A DNA stretch of 33,733 nt from JBDIBA01 sp039812705 (GTDB lineage: Bacteria; Actinomycetota; Acidimicrobiia; Acidimicrobiales; JBBSGY01). Made by a program: the position numbers and the translations under genes. Positions 24,973 to 32,145 of the stretch are shown one piece after another; within the stretch, counting starts at the first letter, position 1, and every line of letters starts with the position of its first letter. The stretch lies in contig JBDIBA010000022.1 of assembly GCA_039812705.1 (NCBI GenBank), forward strand, positions 1-33,733. The letters are read 5' to 3'. The notes beneath the pieces were generated by a model. It saw only the letters and a list, made by a program, of their open reading frames with translations. It was not told the DNA's origin and made no database searches.

Positions 24973-27345
24973 ATGAAGAAGTTTGCGTCAGAAAAAGGTC
25001 CATTGCGTCGAGCAGGCGGGCGCACGGTCGCTCTGTTCGTTGCAATGGTTTGTCTCTTTGCAGTCATGGGTGCAGCGACCCAATCCGCGGTCGCGGCAAC
25101 GAAGACTTTCGAAGCCGAAGGCATGCAGCTGAGCACGGGTGCAGGTCAGAAGTTCTCCGACGGTGCAGCAAGCGGCGGCAACTACGTCAACGTCTGGTCC
25201 AACGGGCAGCTAAGCGGAACACTCAACGTCAACGGACAATCAACACTGACAGTCCGCGCGCGCGGCGAGCAGTGCCAAGGCGCTCCACACATGCAAGTCA
25301 AGGTTGGCAACACAACTGTTCTTGATGTCGATGTCGCGGCAACCTCTTGGACTGACTACAAGGCGAACTTCTCCATGCCTGCAGCCAGCTACCCGGCAAC
25401 TGTTGCATTCACGAATGACTTCGCAACGGGGTGCGACCGCAACCTCCACGTTGACTTTGTCCGCATCGACACGAGCGACGTAACGCCACCTGCATCGGGC
25501 AGCACGTTCGAGATGGAAACCGCAACGTTCAGCCCTGGTTCTGGACAACCAAACGAAGCAGCCGGCGCAGTCGCTGGACAAGCCGCGCTGGTTTGGGCAA
25601 ACGGCTCGGTGTCCATCACCGCCTCCACGCCTGCCGGCTCGGCTCTCGTAGTTCGTGCGAAGGGTGACCAGTGCCACGGTGCGCCGAACATGGTCATATC
25701 CATGGACGGTCAGCAAGTGCAGTCCATCAGCGTTCCGGCAACCAACTTCACCGACTACGTAATCAACCGACCAATCAGTGCCGGCAACCACACCTTCTCG
25801 GTCGCATTCACTAACGACGCGGGCGATGGCTGCGACCGCAACCTTTGGGTCGACCAAATCCGCATCACAAACTCCGCACCAACCACTACAACCACAGGTG
25901 CTCCAACCACTTCAACAACAACCGCACCGACAACAACTTCAACCACAACGCCTGCAGCGTCGGGAAGCATTGAGGCTGAAGCAACAACGCTGAGCCCAGG
26001 TGCGGGTCAAACCTTTAGCGATGCAACTGCAAGCGCAAAGGCCGGTTTGATGATCTGGTCTGCGGGCAGCAGCACCGGAACTATTAAGGGCGCGGCAAAG
26101 AGCATCGTCGTGCGCGCAAAGGGCGAACAATGCCAAGGCGCGCCACAAATGACTGTTCGCGTTGATGGCGCGGTCGTCGGCACCACGCAAGCGCCAGCAA
26201 CCGCATGGACCGACTACACCTTCCCTGCAAACCTGGCCTCGGGCAACCACACGGTCAACATCTCATTCGACAACGACTTCACAGGTGGCTGTGACCGCAA
26301 CTTGTTGCTTGACAAGATCAGTCTTTCCAACAGCACGCCGACCACCACGACAACAACCCTGCCGACCACCACCTCCACTACGACGGTTCCCGGTGGAAAC
26401 GGAAAATGGAGCAAGTACAAGGGCTTCAACTTCATGGGTTGGCATTCCAACTCATACGTCGGCTCTGGGGCTGACCAGTCGTTTGCACAGATGGCTTCAA
26501 CCGGCGCCAACGCAGCATCTATCAACACCATCTGGTATCAACACTCCGGCGACGCGAACTACATGTTCCGCGATGGCACATACACCGCAACCGACGAAGC
26601 AATGCTTGCCGGAATTCGTCGCGCAGAAAGCGCCGGAATGGCAACGATGATCCGCCCGATGGTCAACACCTACGGCAACTCGGTGTGGCGCGGAAACTTC
26701 CAGCCGTCAAACCCGAACGAGTGGTTCTACAACTACCGCCAGATGATGAACCACTACGCCACAATGGCGCAGGCAAACGGCGTCGAGATCCTCGACATCG
26801 GTAGCGAGTTCAACTCTTTGCAAGGTTATGACGCTCAATGGCGTCAAGTTGTCGCAGAGGCACGAGCCCGCTTCAACGGGACCATCACTTACTCGGCTAA
26901 CCACGACTCGTTCAATGTTCGCTGGTTCGATGCTGTTGACGTAATCGGCATCGACGCTTACTTCCCACTGTCAACCGGCTCAACACCAAGTACCAGCGAA
27001 GTCGCAGCGCGTTGGAGCAACTTCAACGGTCGCAACGTAAAGGCTGAAATCACAGCCGTCCGCAACCGCTACAACAAGCCGGTCATCTTCACTGAGGTCG
27101 GCTACCGCAGCGGCACGAACACGCTCACCCAGCCGTGGGAAACCGGCGGTGCTTATTCACCTGAAGAACAGCAACGAGCACTTCAAGGAACCTTCGTTGC
27201 CTGGGATGGCCTGCCGTGGTTCCAGGGCATGTTCTTGTGGCAGTGGAATGCAAACCCATCAGCAGGTGGACCCGGCGACACAGACCACACGCCACAGCGC
27301 AAGCCTGCTGAGCAAACGGTGCGCGATCGGTTCGCCGCCAAGTAG
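24973..27345 (+). CDS. Secreted GH113-like glycosidase with three carbohydrate-binding modules
   Basis: A secreted 790-residue enzyme. A signal peptide (1-42) has a Lys/Arg-rich start, a hydrophobic core and an AVA-A cleavage site. Three similar beta-sandwich modules follow (about 43-163, 177-303, 331-455). Each holds the pair (R)AKG/ARGxQCxGAP and CDRNL, resembling Ca-dependent CBM60/CBM36 modules. The second and third are followed by Thr/Pro linkers (about 304-329 and 456-475). The C-terminal TIM barrel (about 477-790) resembles GH113 beta-mannanases: KGFNFMGWHSNSY, MATMIRPMVN, acid/base candidate E612 in DIGSEFNSL, VIGIDAYFPL and nucleophile candidate E708 in FTEVGYRSG. The polymer is probably a mannan or a similar hemicellulose; the exact substrate is inferred. 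A terminator follows. Confidence 0.85.
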   Translation: MKKFASEKGPLRRAGGRTVALFVAMVCLFAVMGAATQSAVAATKTFEAEGMQLSTGAGQKFSDGAASGGNYVNVWSNGQLSGTLNVNGQSTLTVRARGEQCQGAPHMQVKVGNTTVLDVDVAATSWTDYKANFSMPAASYPATVAFTNDFATGCDRNLHVDFVRIDTSDVTPPASGSTFEMETATFSPGSGQPNEAAGAVAGQAALVWANGSVSITASTPAGSALVVRAKGDQCHGAPNMVISMDGQQVQSISVPATNFTDYVINRPISAGNHTFSVAFTNDAGDGCDRNLWVDQIRITNSAPTTTTTGAPTTSTTTAPTTTSTTTPAASGSIEAEATTLSPGAGQTFSDATASAKAGLMIWSAGSSTGTIKGAAKSIVVRAKGEQCQGAPQMTVRVDGAVVGTTQAPATAWTDYTFPANLASGNHTVNISFDNDFTGGCDRNLLLDKISLSNSTPTTTTTTLPTTTSTTTVPGGNGKWSKYKGFNFMGWHSNSYVGSGADQSFAQMASTGANAASINTIWYQHSGDANYMFRDGTYTATDEAMLAGIRRAESAGMATMIRPMVNTYGNSVWRGNFQPSNPNEWFYNYRQMMNHYATMAQANGVEILDIGSEFNSLQGYDAQWRQVVAEARARFNGTITYSANHDSFNVRWFDAVDVIGIDAYFPLSTGSTPSTSEVAARWSNFNGRNVKAEITAVRNRYNKPVIFTEVGYRSGTNTLTQPWETGGAYSPEEQQRALQGTFVAWDGLPWFQGMFLWQWNANPSAGGPGDTDHTPQRKPAEQTVRDRFAAK

Positions 27346-27370
27346 TCCACGCGCGACTAGCTGCAATCTC

Positions 27371-27416
27371 AAAACCCGCAAGACAAGGAACATTGATTCC
27401 ATGTCTTGCGGGTTTT
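27371..27416 (+). terminator. Strong rho-independent terminator after the glycosidase gene
   Basis: AAAACCCGCAAGACA and TGTCTTGCGGGTTTT are perfect 15-base inverted arms around a 16-base loop, 26 bases after the stop codon. Confidence 0.92.
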
Positions 27417-27500
27417 CCTATGGTGAATCGCCTTGCGCCCAGTCTCCAGAATGAACATCGCCCTCGCCAACAGGCCAAGCCTGAGCTAAACCTGAGCGAC

Positions 27501-27896
27501 ATGCAACCGGACACGGACGACACGCGGTCAATGCGCGAACGCATGGAAGCTGGTGATCTTTACATCGCCGACGACCCAGAGCTCATCCAGCTTGCAAAGC
27601 GCGCGCACGAGATCGTTGATCGGTTCAACTCAACACCTGCGCACTCAGACGCTGAGCGCAGGCAGCTGCTGACGACGCTGTTCAAGGACTTGGGCGACGA
27701 GAGCGTGATACTTCCGCCGCTGCGCGTTGACTACGGCTCGAACATCACAATTGGTGAGCGGAGTTTTGCGAACTTTGGCTTGGTAGCTCTCGATGTTGCG
27801 CCGATCACCATCGGAGACGACGTGGCAATCGGTCCCAATGTTGTTGCTGTCGGCAACCCTGCACGAGTCATTCGAACCATCGAAGCCGACAAGTAA
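27501..27896 (+). CDS. Maltose/galactoside O-acetyltransferase-like protein with internal deletion
   Basis: A protein of 131 residues matching the two ends of Maa/LacA-type sugar acetyltransferases but not the middle. The N-terminal Mac domain is intact (MRERMEAGDLYIADDPEL through LLTTLFKDLG). The first coils of the left-handed beta-helix follow (PLRVDYGSNITIGERSFANFGLVALDVAPITIGDDVAIGPN), and the chain then jumps straight to the C-terminal VVAVGNPARVIRT. About 55-65 residues that normally lie between, with the catalytic His and the repeated hexapeptides, are absent in frame. It is therefore probably inactive or altered. The ATG at 27531 is an alternative start. A DCC-family gene follows after five bases. 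Confidence 0.75.
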   Translation: MQPDTDDTRSMRERMEAGDLYIADDPELIQLAKRAHEIVDRFNSTPAHSDAERRQLLTTLFKDLGDESVILPPLRVDYGSNITIGERSFANFGLVALDVAPITIGDDVAIGPNVVAVGNPARVIRTIEADK

Positions 27897-27901
27897 GTCC
27901 G

Positions 27902-28288
27902 ATGAACACCGTTGTTTATGACGGTGATTGTGGTTTTTGCACACAGGCTGCCCTGTGGTTACGACAGAGATCGCAGCAGCTCGAGATTGTTGCGTGGCAG
28001 GACTTTGACTACGAACAACTTGGACTCTCACAATCCCAAGTGTCATCGGCGGTTTACTTGGTTGACTCTGCTGGCGCGGTCCACAAAGGTGCCGCAGCAG
28101 TTGGCCGCACGCTGTTGTCGATGTCGTTTCCGTGGAAAGTCATCGGGGCGTTGTTGGTCACTCCGCCTATCTCTTGGATTGCGCGGGCCGCTTATCCAAT
28201 CGTCGCGCGCAATCGACACAGATTGCCTGGCGCAACTCAAGCGTGTCGAATCGAGCCAGATACTCGCCACCAATCCCGCGAACAGTAA
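27902..28288 (+). CDS. DCC-family (DUF393, YuxK) thiol-disulfide-type protein
   Basis: A protein of 128 residues named for its DGDCGFC motif; here VVYDGDCGFC puts the CxxC at C10 and C13. The following SAVYLVDSAGAVHKGAAAVGRTLL, the hydrophobic WKVIGALLVTPPISWIARAAYPIVARNRHR and the overall length fit the family. A redox role is assumed from the CxxC motif and remains unproven for the family. It lies five bases behind the deleted acetyltransferase gene and converges with the DoxX gene, with 12 bases between. Confidence 0.85.
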   Translation: MNTVVYDGDCGFCTQAALWLRQRSQQLEIVAWQDFDYEQLGLSQSQVSSAVYLVDSAGAVHKGAAAVGRTLLSMSFPWKVIGALLVTPPISWIARAAYPIVARNRHRLPGATQACRIEPDTRHQSREQ

Positions 28289-28300
28289 GCGGCTCAGTAG

Positions 28301-28729
28301 TTACGCAGACTTGGCTTTTTTCCAAGCCCGCCATGCATCGGTGGACCACAGTGCCCACGCAACGAACAACGGCTGGAAGAACAAACGCACAAAGCGCGAG
28401 GTGTCTGAATTGAGGCCAAACGCATCGGTTCGAGTGACGTATTGCGAAATGTTTCCCGGGAATATGGCTACGAAGAAGGCGGCCACAATCCAACCAACAA
28501 CGGGTCGCCACTTACGAGGAGTTGCCACCAACGCTGCACCAAGGCCGAGCTCGACAACACCCGACGAAACAACAACGAAATCGGAGTCAAGAGGCAGCCA
28601 CTGCGGAACCTGAGCTTGGAACTCTTGGCGCTTACTGGTCAGGTGAAGTGTGCCCGCGAGAAGCAAGCCTGACCCAAGCGCAAGACGGCCAGCGGTGCGA
28701 ACAATGGCCGATGTATTTCGGTGCGACAT
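28301..28729 (-). CDS. DoxX-family membrane protein
   Basis: A membrane protein of 142 residues with four predicted helices: LALGSGLLLAGTLHL, VVVSSGVVELGLGAALVA, VVGWIVAAFFVAIFPGNI and FFQPLFVAWALWST. The GTLHLTSKRQEFQAQVPQWLP stretch and FPGNISQYV are typical of DoxX/YphA-like proteins, which are linked to redox and sulfur functions in some bacteria but are mostly uncharacterised. It is divergent from the nrdD operon across 167 bases. Confidence 0.82.
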   Translation of the reverse strand: MSHRNTSAIVRTAGRLALGSGLLLAGTLHLTSKRQEFQAQVPQWLPLDSDFVVVSSGVVELGLGAALVATPRKWRPVVGWIVAAFFVAIFPGNISQYVTRTDAFGLNSDTSRFVRLFFQPLFVAWALWSTDAWRAWKKAKSA

Positions 28730-28896
28730 ATCGCGCGATCATTGCAGGTGTACGCGACTAGTTGAGGATCCGCTGCCGCTTAGAGCTTCGCCAATCAACC
28801 ACACTGCGCAACCTTTGACCCCGACTGAGGTCGGAACTACGTTGAATTTTCTGGACAACAAGCTGATCGGAAAACTCACAGGACGCACTTAGGTCG

Positions 28897-30957
28897 ATGT
28901 CGAATACCACCCACTCCCCCGCCTCTGTCGTCAAACGCTCCGGTACTCATGCACCTTTCGATCGGCAAAAGATCCAGCGCGCAATCACACGAGCGGGCAA
29001 GGCAACTGGTGAGTTCGATGAGTCCGAAGCCGTCCTTCTGACTGGCCACGCCGTCAAAGTCTTGTCGTTCCGGTTTCCTGACAAGGCGCCCGACATCGAA
29101 CAAGTGCAAGACGTGGTCGAACAGGTGTTGATTTCCGCCAATCACTTCAAGACCGCGCGCGCATACATCGTCTATCGCGAGCAGCGCAGTCGAGTTCGCA
29201 ACGATCGTGAAACCGTCGTCGACGTCGTGTCTTCAATTGATGAATACCTGGGGCGTCAAGACTGGCGCGTCAATGCGAATGCCAACCAGGGCTATTCCCT
29301 GGGCGGTCTCATTCTCAACGTTTCAGGAAAGGTCACGGCCAACTATTGGTTGAGCCACGTCTATCCGCAAGAAGTTGGCCGCGCACATCGCGACGGCGAC
29401 CTTCACATTCATGACCTTGACATGTTGGCTGGCTACTGCGCCGGTTGGTCGCTCAGGAACCTCCTTGAAACCGGGCTTAACGGCGTTCCAGGCAAGGTTG
29501 AATCAGGACCGCCGAAACACATGTCGAGCGCGGTGGGTCAGATCGTCAACTTCCTCGGAACTTTGCAGAACGAGTGGGCCGGCGCGCAGGCGTTCTCCTC
29601 TTTCGACACCTACATGGCGCCATTCATCAAGAAAGACGGCCTCAATTACGCAGAGGTTCGCCAATGCATGCAGGAACTGATCTACAACCTCAATGTGCCT
29701 TCGCGCTGGGGCACTCAAACGCCGTTTACCAACCTGACATTTGATTGGACCTGTCCGGAAGACCTTCAACAGCAGACACCGCGCATTGGCGGCGTTGACA
29801 TGGCCTTCACTTACGGCGAACTGCAGGTTGAAATGGACATGATCAACCGCGCATACATCGACGTCATGACAGAGGGCGACGAGAAGGGCCGCGTATTTAC
29901 GTTCCCCATTCCGACTTACAACATCACGCCGGAGTTTCCATGGGAAAGCGACAACGCGAACCTTCTGTTCGAGATGACGGCAAAGTACGGCTTGCCGTAT
30001 TTCCAGAACTTCATCAACTCGGAGCTGAAACCAAACATGGTTCGTTCCATGTGTTGTCGACTGCAGCTCAACTTGACCGAACTTCTCAAGCGCGGCAACG
30101 GTCTGTTTGGAAGCGCCGAACAGACCGGCTCGCTTGGCATTGTCACCGTCAACTGCGCGCGACTCGGTTACCTACATCGCGGCGATGAATCCGCGCTGCT
30201 CAAGCGTCTCGACGAGCTGTTGGAGATTGCACGCACAAGCCTTGAAATAAAGCGCAAAGTGATTCAGCAGTTGATGGATCAGGGGCTGTTTCCGTACACG
30301 CGTCAGTACTTGGGAACGCTTCGTAATCACTTCTCGACGATTGGAATTAACGGCGTCAACGAAATGATCCGCAACTTCACGAGCGATCGCGACGACATCA
30401 CCACCCAAGCAGGCCATGCCATGGCCGTTCGCTTGTTAGATCATGTTCGCGCGGAGATAGTTCGTTTCCAAGAGGAAACCGGGCACATGTACAACCTGGA
30501 GGCAACGCCGGCCGAGGGCACGACCTACCGGTTTGCGCGCGAAGACCGCAAGCGTTTTCCCGAGATTCTGCAGGCGGGAACATCTGAGCATCCCTATTAC
30601 ACAAACTCCAGCCAGCTTCCGGTCGGCCTTACGAACGATCCATTCGAAGCGTTGGAGCGACAAGAAGAACTTCAAAAGAAGTACACCGGCGGCACTGTTC
30701 TGCACCTTTACATGGGCGAGAAGATTTCGTCGGTCGAAGCGTGCAAGAAGTTGGTGCGGCGATCGCTTGAGCGTTATGGCTTGCCGTACATCACCGTGAC
30801 ACCCACGTTTTCAATCTGCCCTAAGCACGGTTACCTAGCCGGCGAACACGAGTTTTGCCCAACGTGTGATGTCGAACTGATCGCAGAGAAGCGTCGCGCA
30901 CTGGCCGCGACCAAGAATGGAAAGGCTGACAAACATGAACCCAACTACGTCGCATGA
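28897..30957 (+). CDS. nrdD: Anaerobic ribonucleotide reductase large chain, lacking glycyl-radical motif
   Basis: The catalytic chain of class III ribonucleotide reductase, which reduces ribonucleoside triphosphates without oxygen. Residues 8-95 form an ATP-cone (VVKRSGTHAPFDRQKIQRAI). The ten-stranded barrel follows, with RDGDLHIHDLDMLAGYCAGWSLRNLL, NVPSRWGTQTPFTNLTFDW and the adjacent C386-C387 (RSMCCRLQLN). The C-terminal zinc site is C641-P-K-H with C654-P-T-C657. The chain ends 29 residues later and has no RVxGY glycyl-radical sequence, normally found about 30-50 residues past the zinc site. That motif is in the next, overlapping frame. The ATG at 28897 has a weak AGGT upstream. Confidence 0.93.
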   Translation: MSNTTHSPASVVKRSGTHAPFDRQKIQRAITRAGKATGEFDESEAVLLTGHAVKVLSFRFPDKAPDIEQVQDVVEQVLISANHFKTARAYIVYREQRSRVRNDRETVVDVVSSIDEYLGRQDWRVNANANQGYSLGGLILNVSGKVTANYWLSHVYPQEVGRAHRDGDLHIHDLDMLAGYCAGWSLRNLLETGLNGVPGKVESGPPKHMSSAVGQIVNFLGTLQNEWAGAQAFSSFDTYMAPFIKKDGLNYAEVRQCMQELIYNLNVPSRWGTQTPFTNLTFDWTCPEDLQQQTPRIGGVDMAFTYGELQVEMDMINRAYIDVMTEGDEKGRVFTFPIPTYNITPEFPWESDNANLLFEMTAKYGLPYFQNFINSELKPNMVRSMCCRLQLNLTELLKRGNGLFGSAEQTGSLGIVTVNCARLGYLHRGDESALLKRLDELLEIARTSLEIKRKVIQQLMDQGLFPYTRQYLGTLRNHFSTIGINGVNEMIRNFTSDRDDITTQAGHAMAVRLLDHVRAEIVRFQEETGHMYNLEATPAEGTTYRFAREDRKRFPEILQAGTSEHPYYTNSSQLPVGLTNDPFEALERQEELQKKYTGGTVLHLYMGEKISSVEACKKLVRRSLERYGLPYITVTPTFSICPKHGYLAGEHEFCPTCDVELIAEKRRALAATKNGKADKHEPNYVA

Positions 30958-31123
30958 AATGACTGACGATCTCATTGTTCTGACCGACGACGAACGTCAG
31001 CGTTGCGAGGTGTGGACGCGCGTCATGGGCTACCACCGACCCACGTCGTCTTTTAACAAGGGCAAGCAGGGCGAGTTTGCAGAGCGTCTGCACTTCAGTG
31101 AGGAGAAGGCGAATCTTGACTGA
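30935..31123 (+). CDS. Separate glycyl-radical mini-subunit of the anaerobic ribonucleotide reductase
   Basis: A protein of 62 residues carrying what NrdD lacks: EVWTRVMGYHRPTSSFNKGKQGEF, matching the C-terminal radical region of full-length NrdD (RVxGYxRPVxxWNKGK), with the radical glycine at G32. The N-terminal 20 residues (NPTTSHEMTDDLIVLTDDE) have no counterpart. It lies in another frame and starts 23 bases before the nrdD stop. A GGAAAGG sits upstream of the ATG, so it has its own start. The frame also contains an upstream ATG at 30917 and an ATG at 30959. Its end overlaps the nrdG start by eight bases. It should be activated by NrdG and complement NrdD in trans. Confidence 0.88.
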   Translation: MNPTTSHEMTDDLIVLTDDERQRCEVWTRVMGYHRPTSSFNKGKQGEFAERLHFSEEKANLD

Positions 31124-31751
31124 CGATCTGCGTGTTGGTGGTTTCACTCCACTCTCGTCGGTTGATTGGCCTGGCGAACTGGTGGCGACCGTGTTCTGCC
31201 AAGGGTGTGGTTGGGACTGCAGTTATTGCTACAACCAGTCGCTCAGGCCCGCCCACGGCGAGATTGCTGTTGACTGGCACGGCATTGTGGAGTTCTTGCG
31301 CGATCGACGCGGCTTGCTAGACGGCGTGGTCTTTACCGGCGGCGAGCCCACTCTTCAGGGCGCGCTTCCTAAGGCAATCGGCGAGGTGCGGGACTTGGGT
31401 TTCCGTGTGGGATTGCACACGGCCGGCGCATATCCCACGCGTTTTGCTGAGGTGCTTCCGCTGGTTGATTGGGTGGGCTTCGACATCAAGGCTGCATTTG
31501 ACGACTACGCGGGAATCACCAACGTCGCGCACAGCGGCAACAAAGCACGACGAAGTCTGGAGCTGCTGCTAGCCAGCGGAGTGGCGCGACAGACTCGCAC
31601 CACATATCATCCAACGCTGCTTGATGAGGTCGCAATGGCCCGGCTGCGTGACGACCTTGACGCTTACGGCATCACCGATCATGTTTTCCAGCCGTTCCAG
31701 AGTGAAGGCGCCGCGAGCGTTGCTCTGCACAAGGTCGCGCTGAAGCACTAG
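31116..31751 (+). CDS. nrdG: Anaerobic ribonucleotide reductase activase (radical SAM, NrdG-like)
   Basis: A radical SAM enzyme of 211 residues that would create the glycyl radical. The Fe-S motif is Cx3Cx2C in QGCGWDCSYCYN, followed by VVFTGGEPTLQ for SAM binding and GFRVGLHTAGAYP. The N-terminal LRVGGFTPLSSVDWPGE resembles the single-domain NrdG branch. The TTG at 31116 is chosen: AGGAGAAGG lies directly upstream, and the homologous part begins here; the frame is open upstream only through the mini-subunit. It is the last gene of the operon, before a repeat-rich gap. Confidence 0.9.
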   Translation: MTDDLRVGGFTPLSSVDWPGELVATVFCQGCGWDCSYCYNQSLRPAHGEIAVDWHGIVEFLRDRRGLLDGVVFTGGEPTLQGALPKAIGEVRDLGFRVGLHTAGAYPTRFAEVLPLVDWVGFDIKAAFDDYAGITNVAHSGNKARRSLELLLASGVARQTRTTYHPTLLDEVAMARLRDDLDAYGITDHVFQPFQSEGAASVALHKVALKH

Positions 31752-31778
31752 GCGTTACGGCGGCGCTTTCACGCGTGC

Positions 31779-31817
31779 GCGCGGGTTTCGTGCGCGGGTT
31801 TCGTGCGCGGGTTTCGT
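31779..31817. repeat. Three exact 13-base tandem repeats
   Basis: The unit GCGCGGGTTTCGT occurs three times without change, at 31779, 31792 and 31805, and a partial fourth copy follows. Confidence 0.9.
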
Positions 31818-31834
31818 GCGCGCGGGTGGTTGCT

Positions 31835-31882
31835 GCATATCGCTTATGCCCCAACCTGTGGGTTATGGCATAAGCGATATGC
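31835..31882. repeat. Perfect 16-base inverted repeat built of palindromic arms
   Basis: GCATATCGCTTATGCC (31835-31850) and its exact inverse (31867-31882) enclose a 16-base loop, in which AACC and GGTT can pair further. Each arm is itself palindromic (GCATA-N5-TATGC), so it could be a hairpin or two operator-like sites. Confidence 0.85.
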
Positions 31883-32027
31883 CTATTCCATGCGCTCCAC
31901 CCCACGGCACAATGATCTGGCGCTGTGAAACCCAGAGGTTCTAAAGGCCTCATAGGGGTGTTGTGCTGCGGTTTGCCCACTGCCTTCTAAGGCACTGATC
32001 CTTATGTTGAGTTCGAGCTAAGAAAAG

Positions 32028-32041
32028 GAAAACCGGTTTTC
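32028..32041. repeat. Exact 14-base palindrome followed by a T-rich run
   Basis: GAAAACCGGTTTTC is perfectly self-complementary and followed by TTTATTTT. The preceding A-rich sequence mirrors it, so it may act as a small terminator. Confidence 0.5.
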
Positions 32042-32080
32042 TTTATTTTGAGAGCGTCTTTACAAAGGATTTCAGGCCTT

Positions 32081-32134
32081 TTCGCGCCGCGAACCGGTGG
32101 ATTCAAAATCCACTGTTCGACGATCTCCCGATCG
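32081..32134 (-). other. Three consecutive hairpins resembling a tRNA core
   Basis: Read on the minus strand, directly after the PheS-like gene: CGATC-GGGA-GATCG, then GTGGA-TTTTGAA-TCCAC with a seven-base loop like an anticodon arm (TTG in the anticodon place), then TTCGC-GGC-GCGAA. No acceptor stem and no normal T arm could be drawn, so it is not called a tRNA. It may be a tRNA remnant or another structured RNA. Confidence 0.4.
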
Positions 32135-32145
32135 AATCACCTCAT

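Larger units (their letters stand above)
31752..32145. other. Gene-free, repeat-rich stretch between convergent genes
   Basis: No protein gene is seen in these 394 bases. From left to right it holds three tandem 13-base units (31779-31817), a 16-base perfect inverted repeat (31835-31882), a small near-palindrome TGCCTTCTAAGGCA (31981-31994), the exact palindrome GAAAACCGGTTTTC (32028-32041) followed by a T-rich run, and three hairpins at 32081-32134. The A+T-rich middle differs in composition from the flanking genes. Confidence 0.7.

Noticed and set aside
24675..25136. 153-codon open frame on the minus strand across the glycosidase leader
   Set aside because: It overlaps the GNAT 3' end and the signal-peptide coding of the glycosidase and has no protein-like pattern.
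28821..28834. NrdR-box or riboswitch upstream of nrdD
   Set aside because: Only a small CCGAC-TGAG-GTCGG hairpin is seen; nothing resembles paired NrdR boxes or a cobalamin riboswitch.
30917..30957. Simple frameshift at the end of nrdD
   Set aside because: The extra residues on both sides of the break and a separate ribosome site argue for two genes; reads would still be needed to exclude an error fully.
31779..31882. CRISPR array or integron attC site
   Set aside because: The tandem units are contiguous without spacers, there are no cas genes, and the hairpin lacks the RYYYAAC/GTTRRRY ends of attC.
32097..32113. Candidate tRNA-Leu(CAA) on plus or tRNA-Gln(TTG) on minus strand
   Set aside because: Only the anticodon arm is convincing. 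No acceptor stem, standard D arm or T arm can be built around it on either strand.
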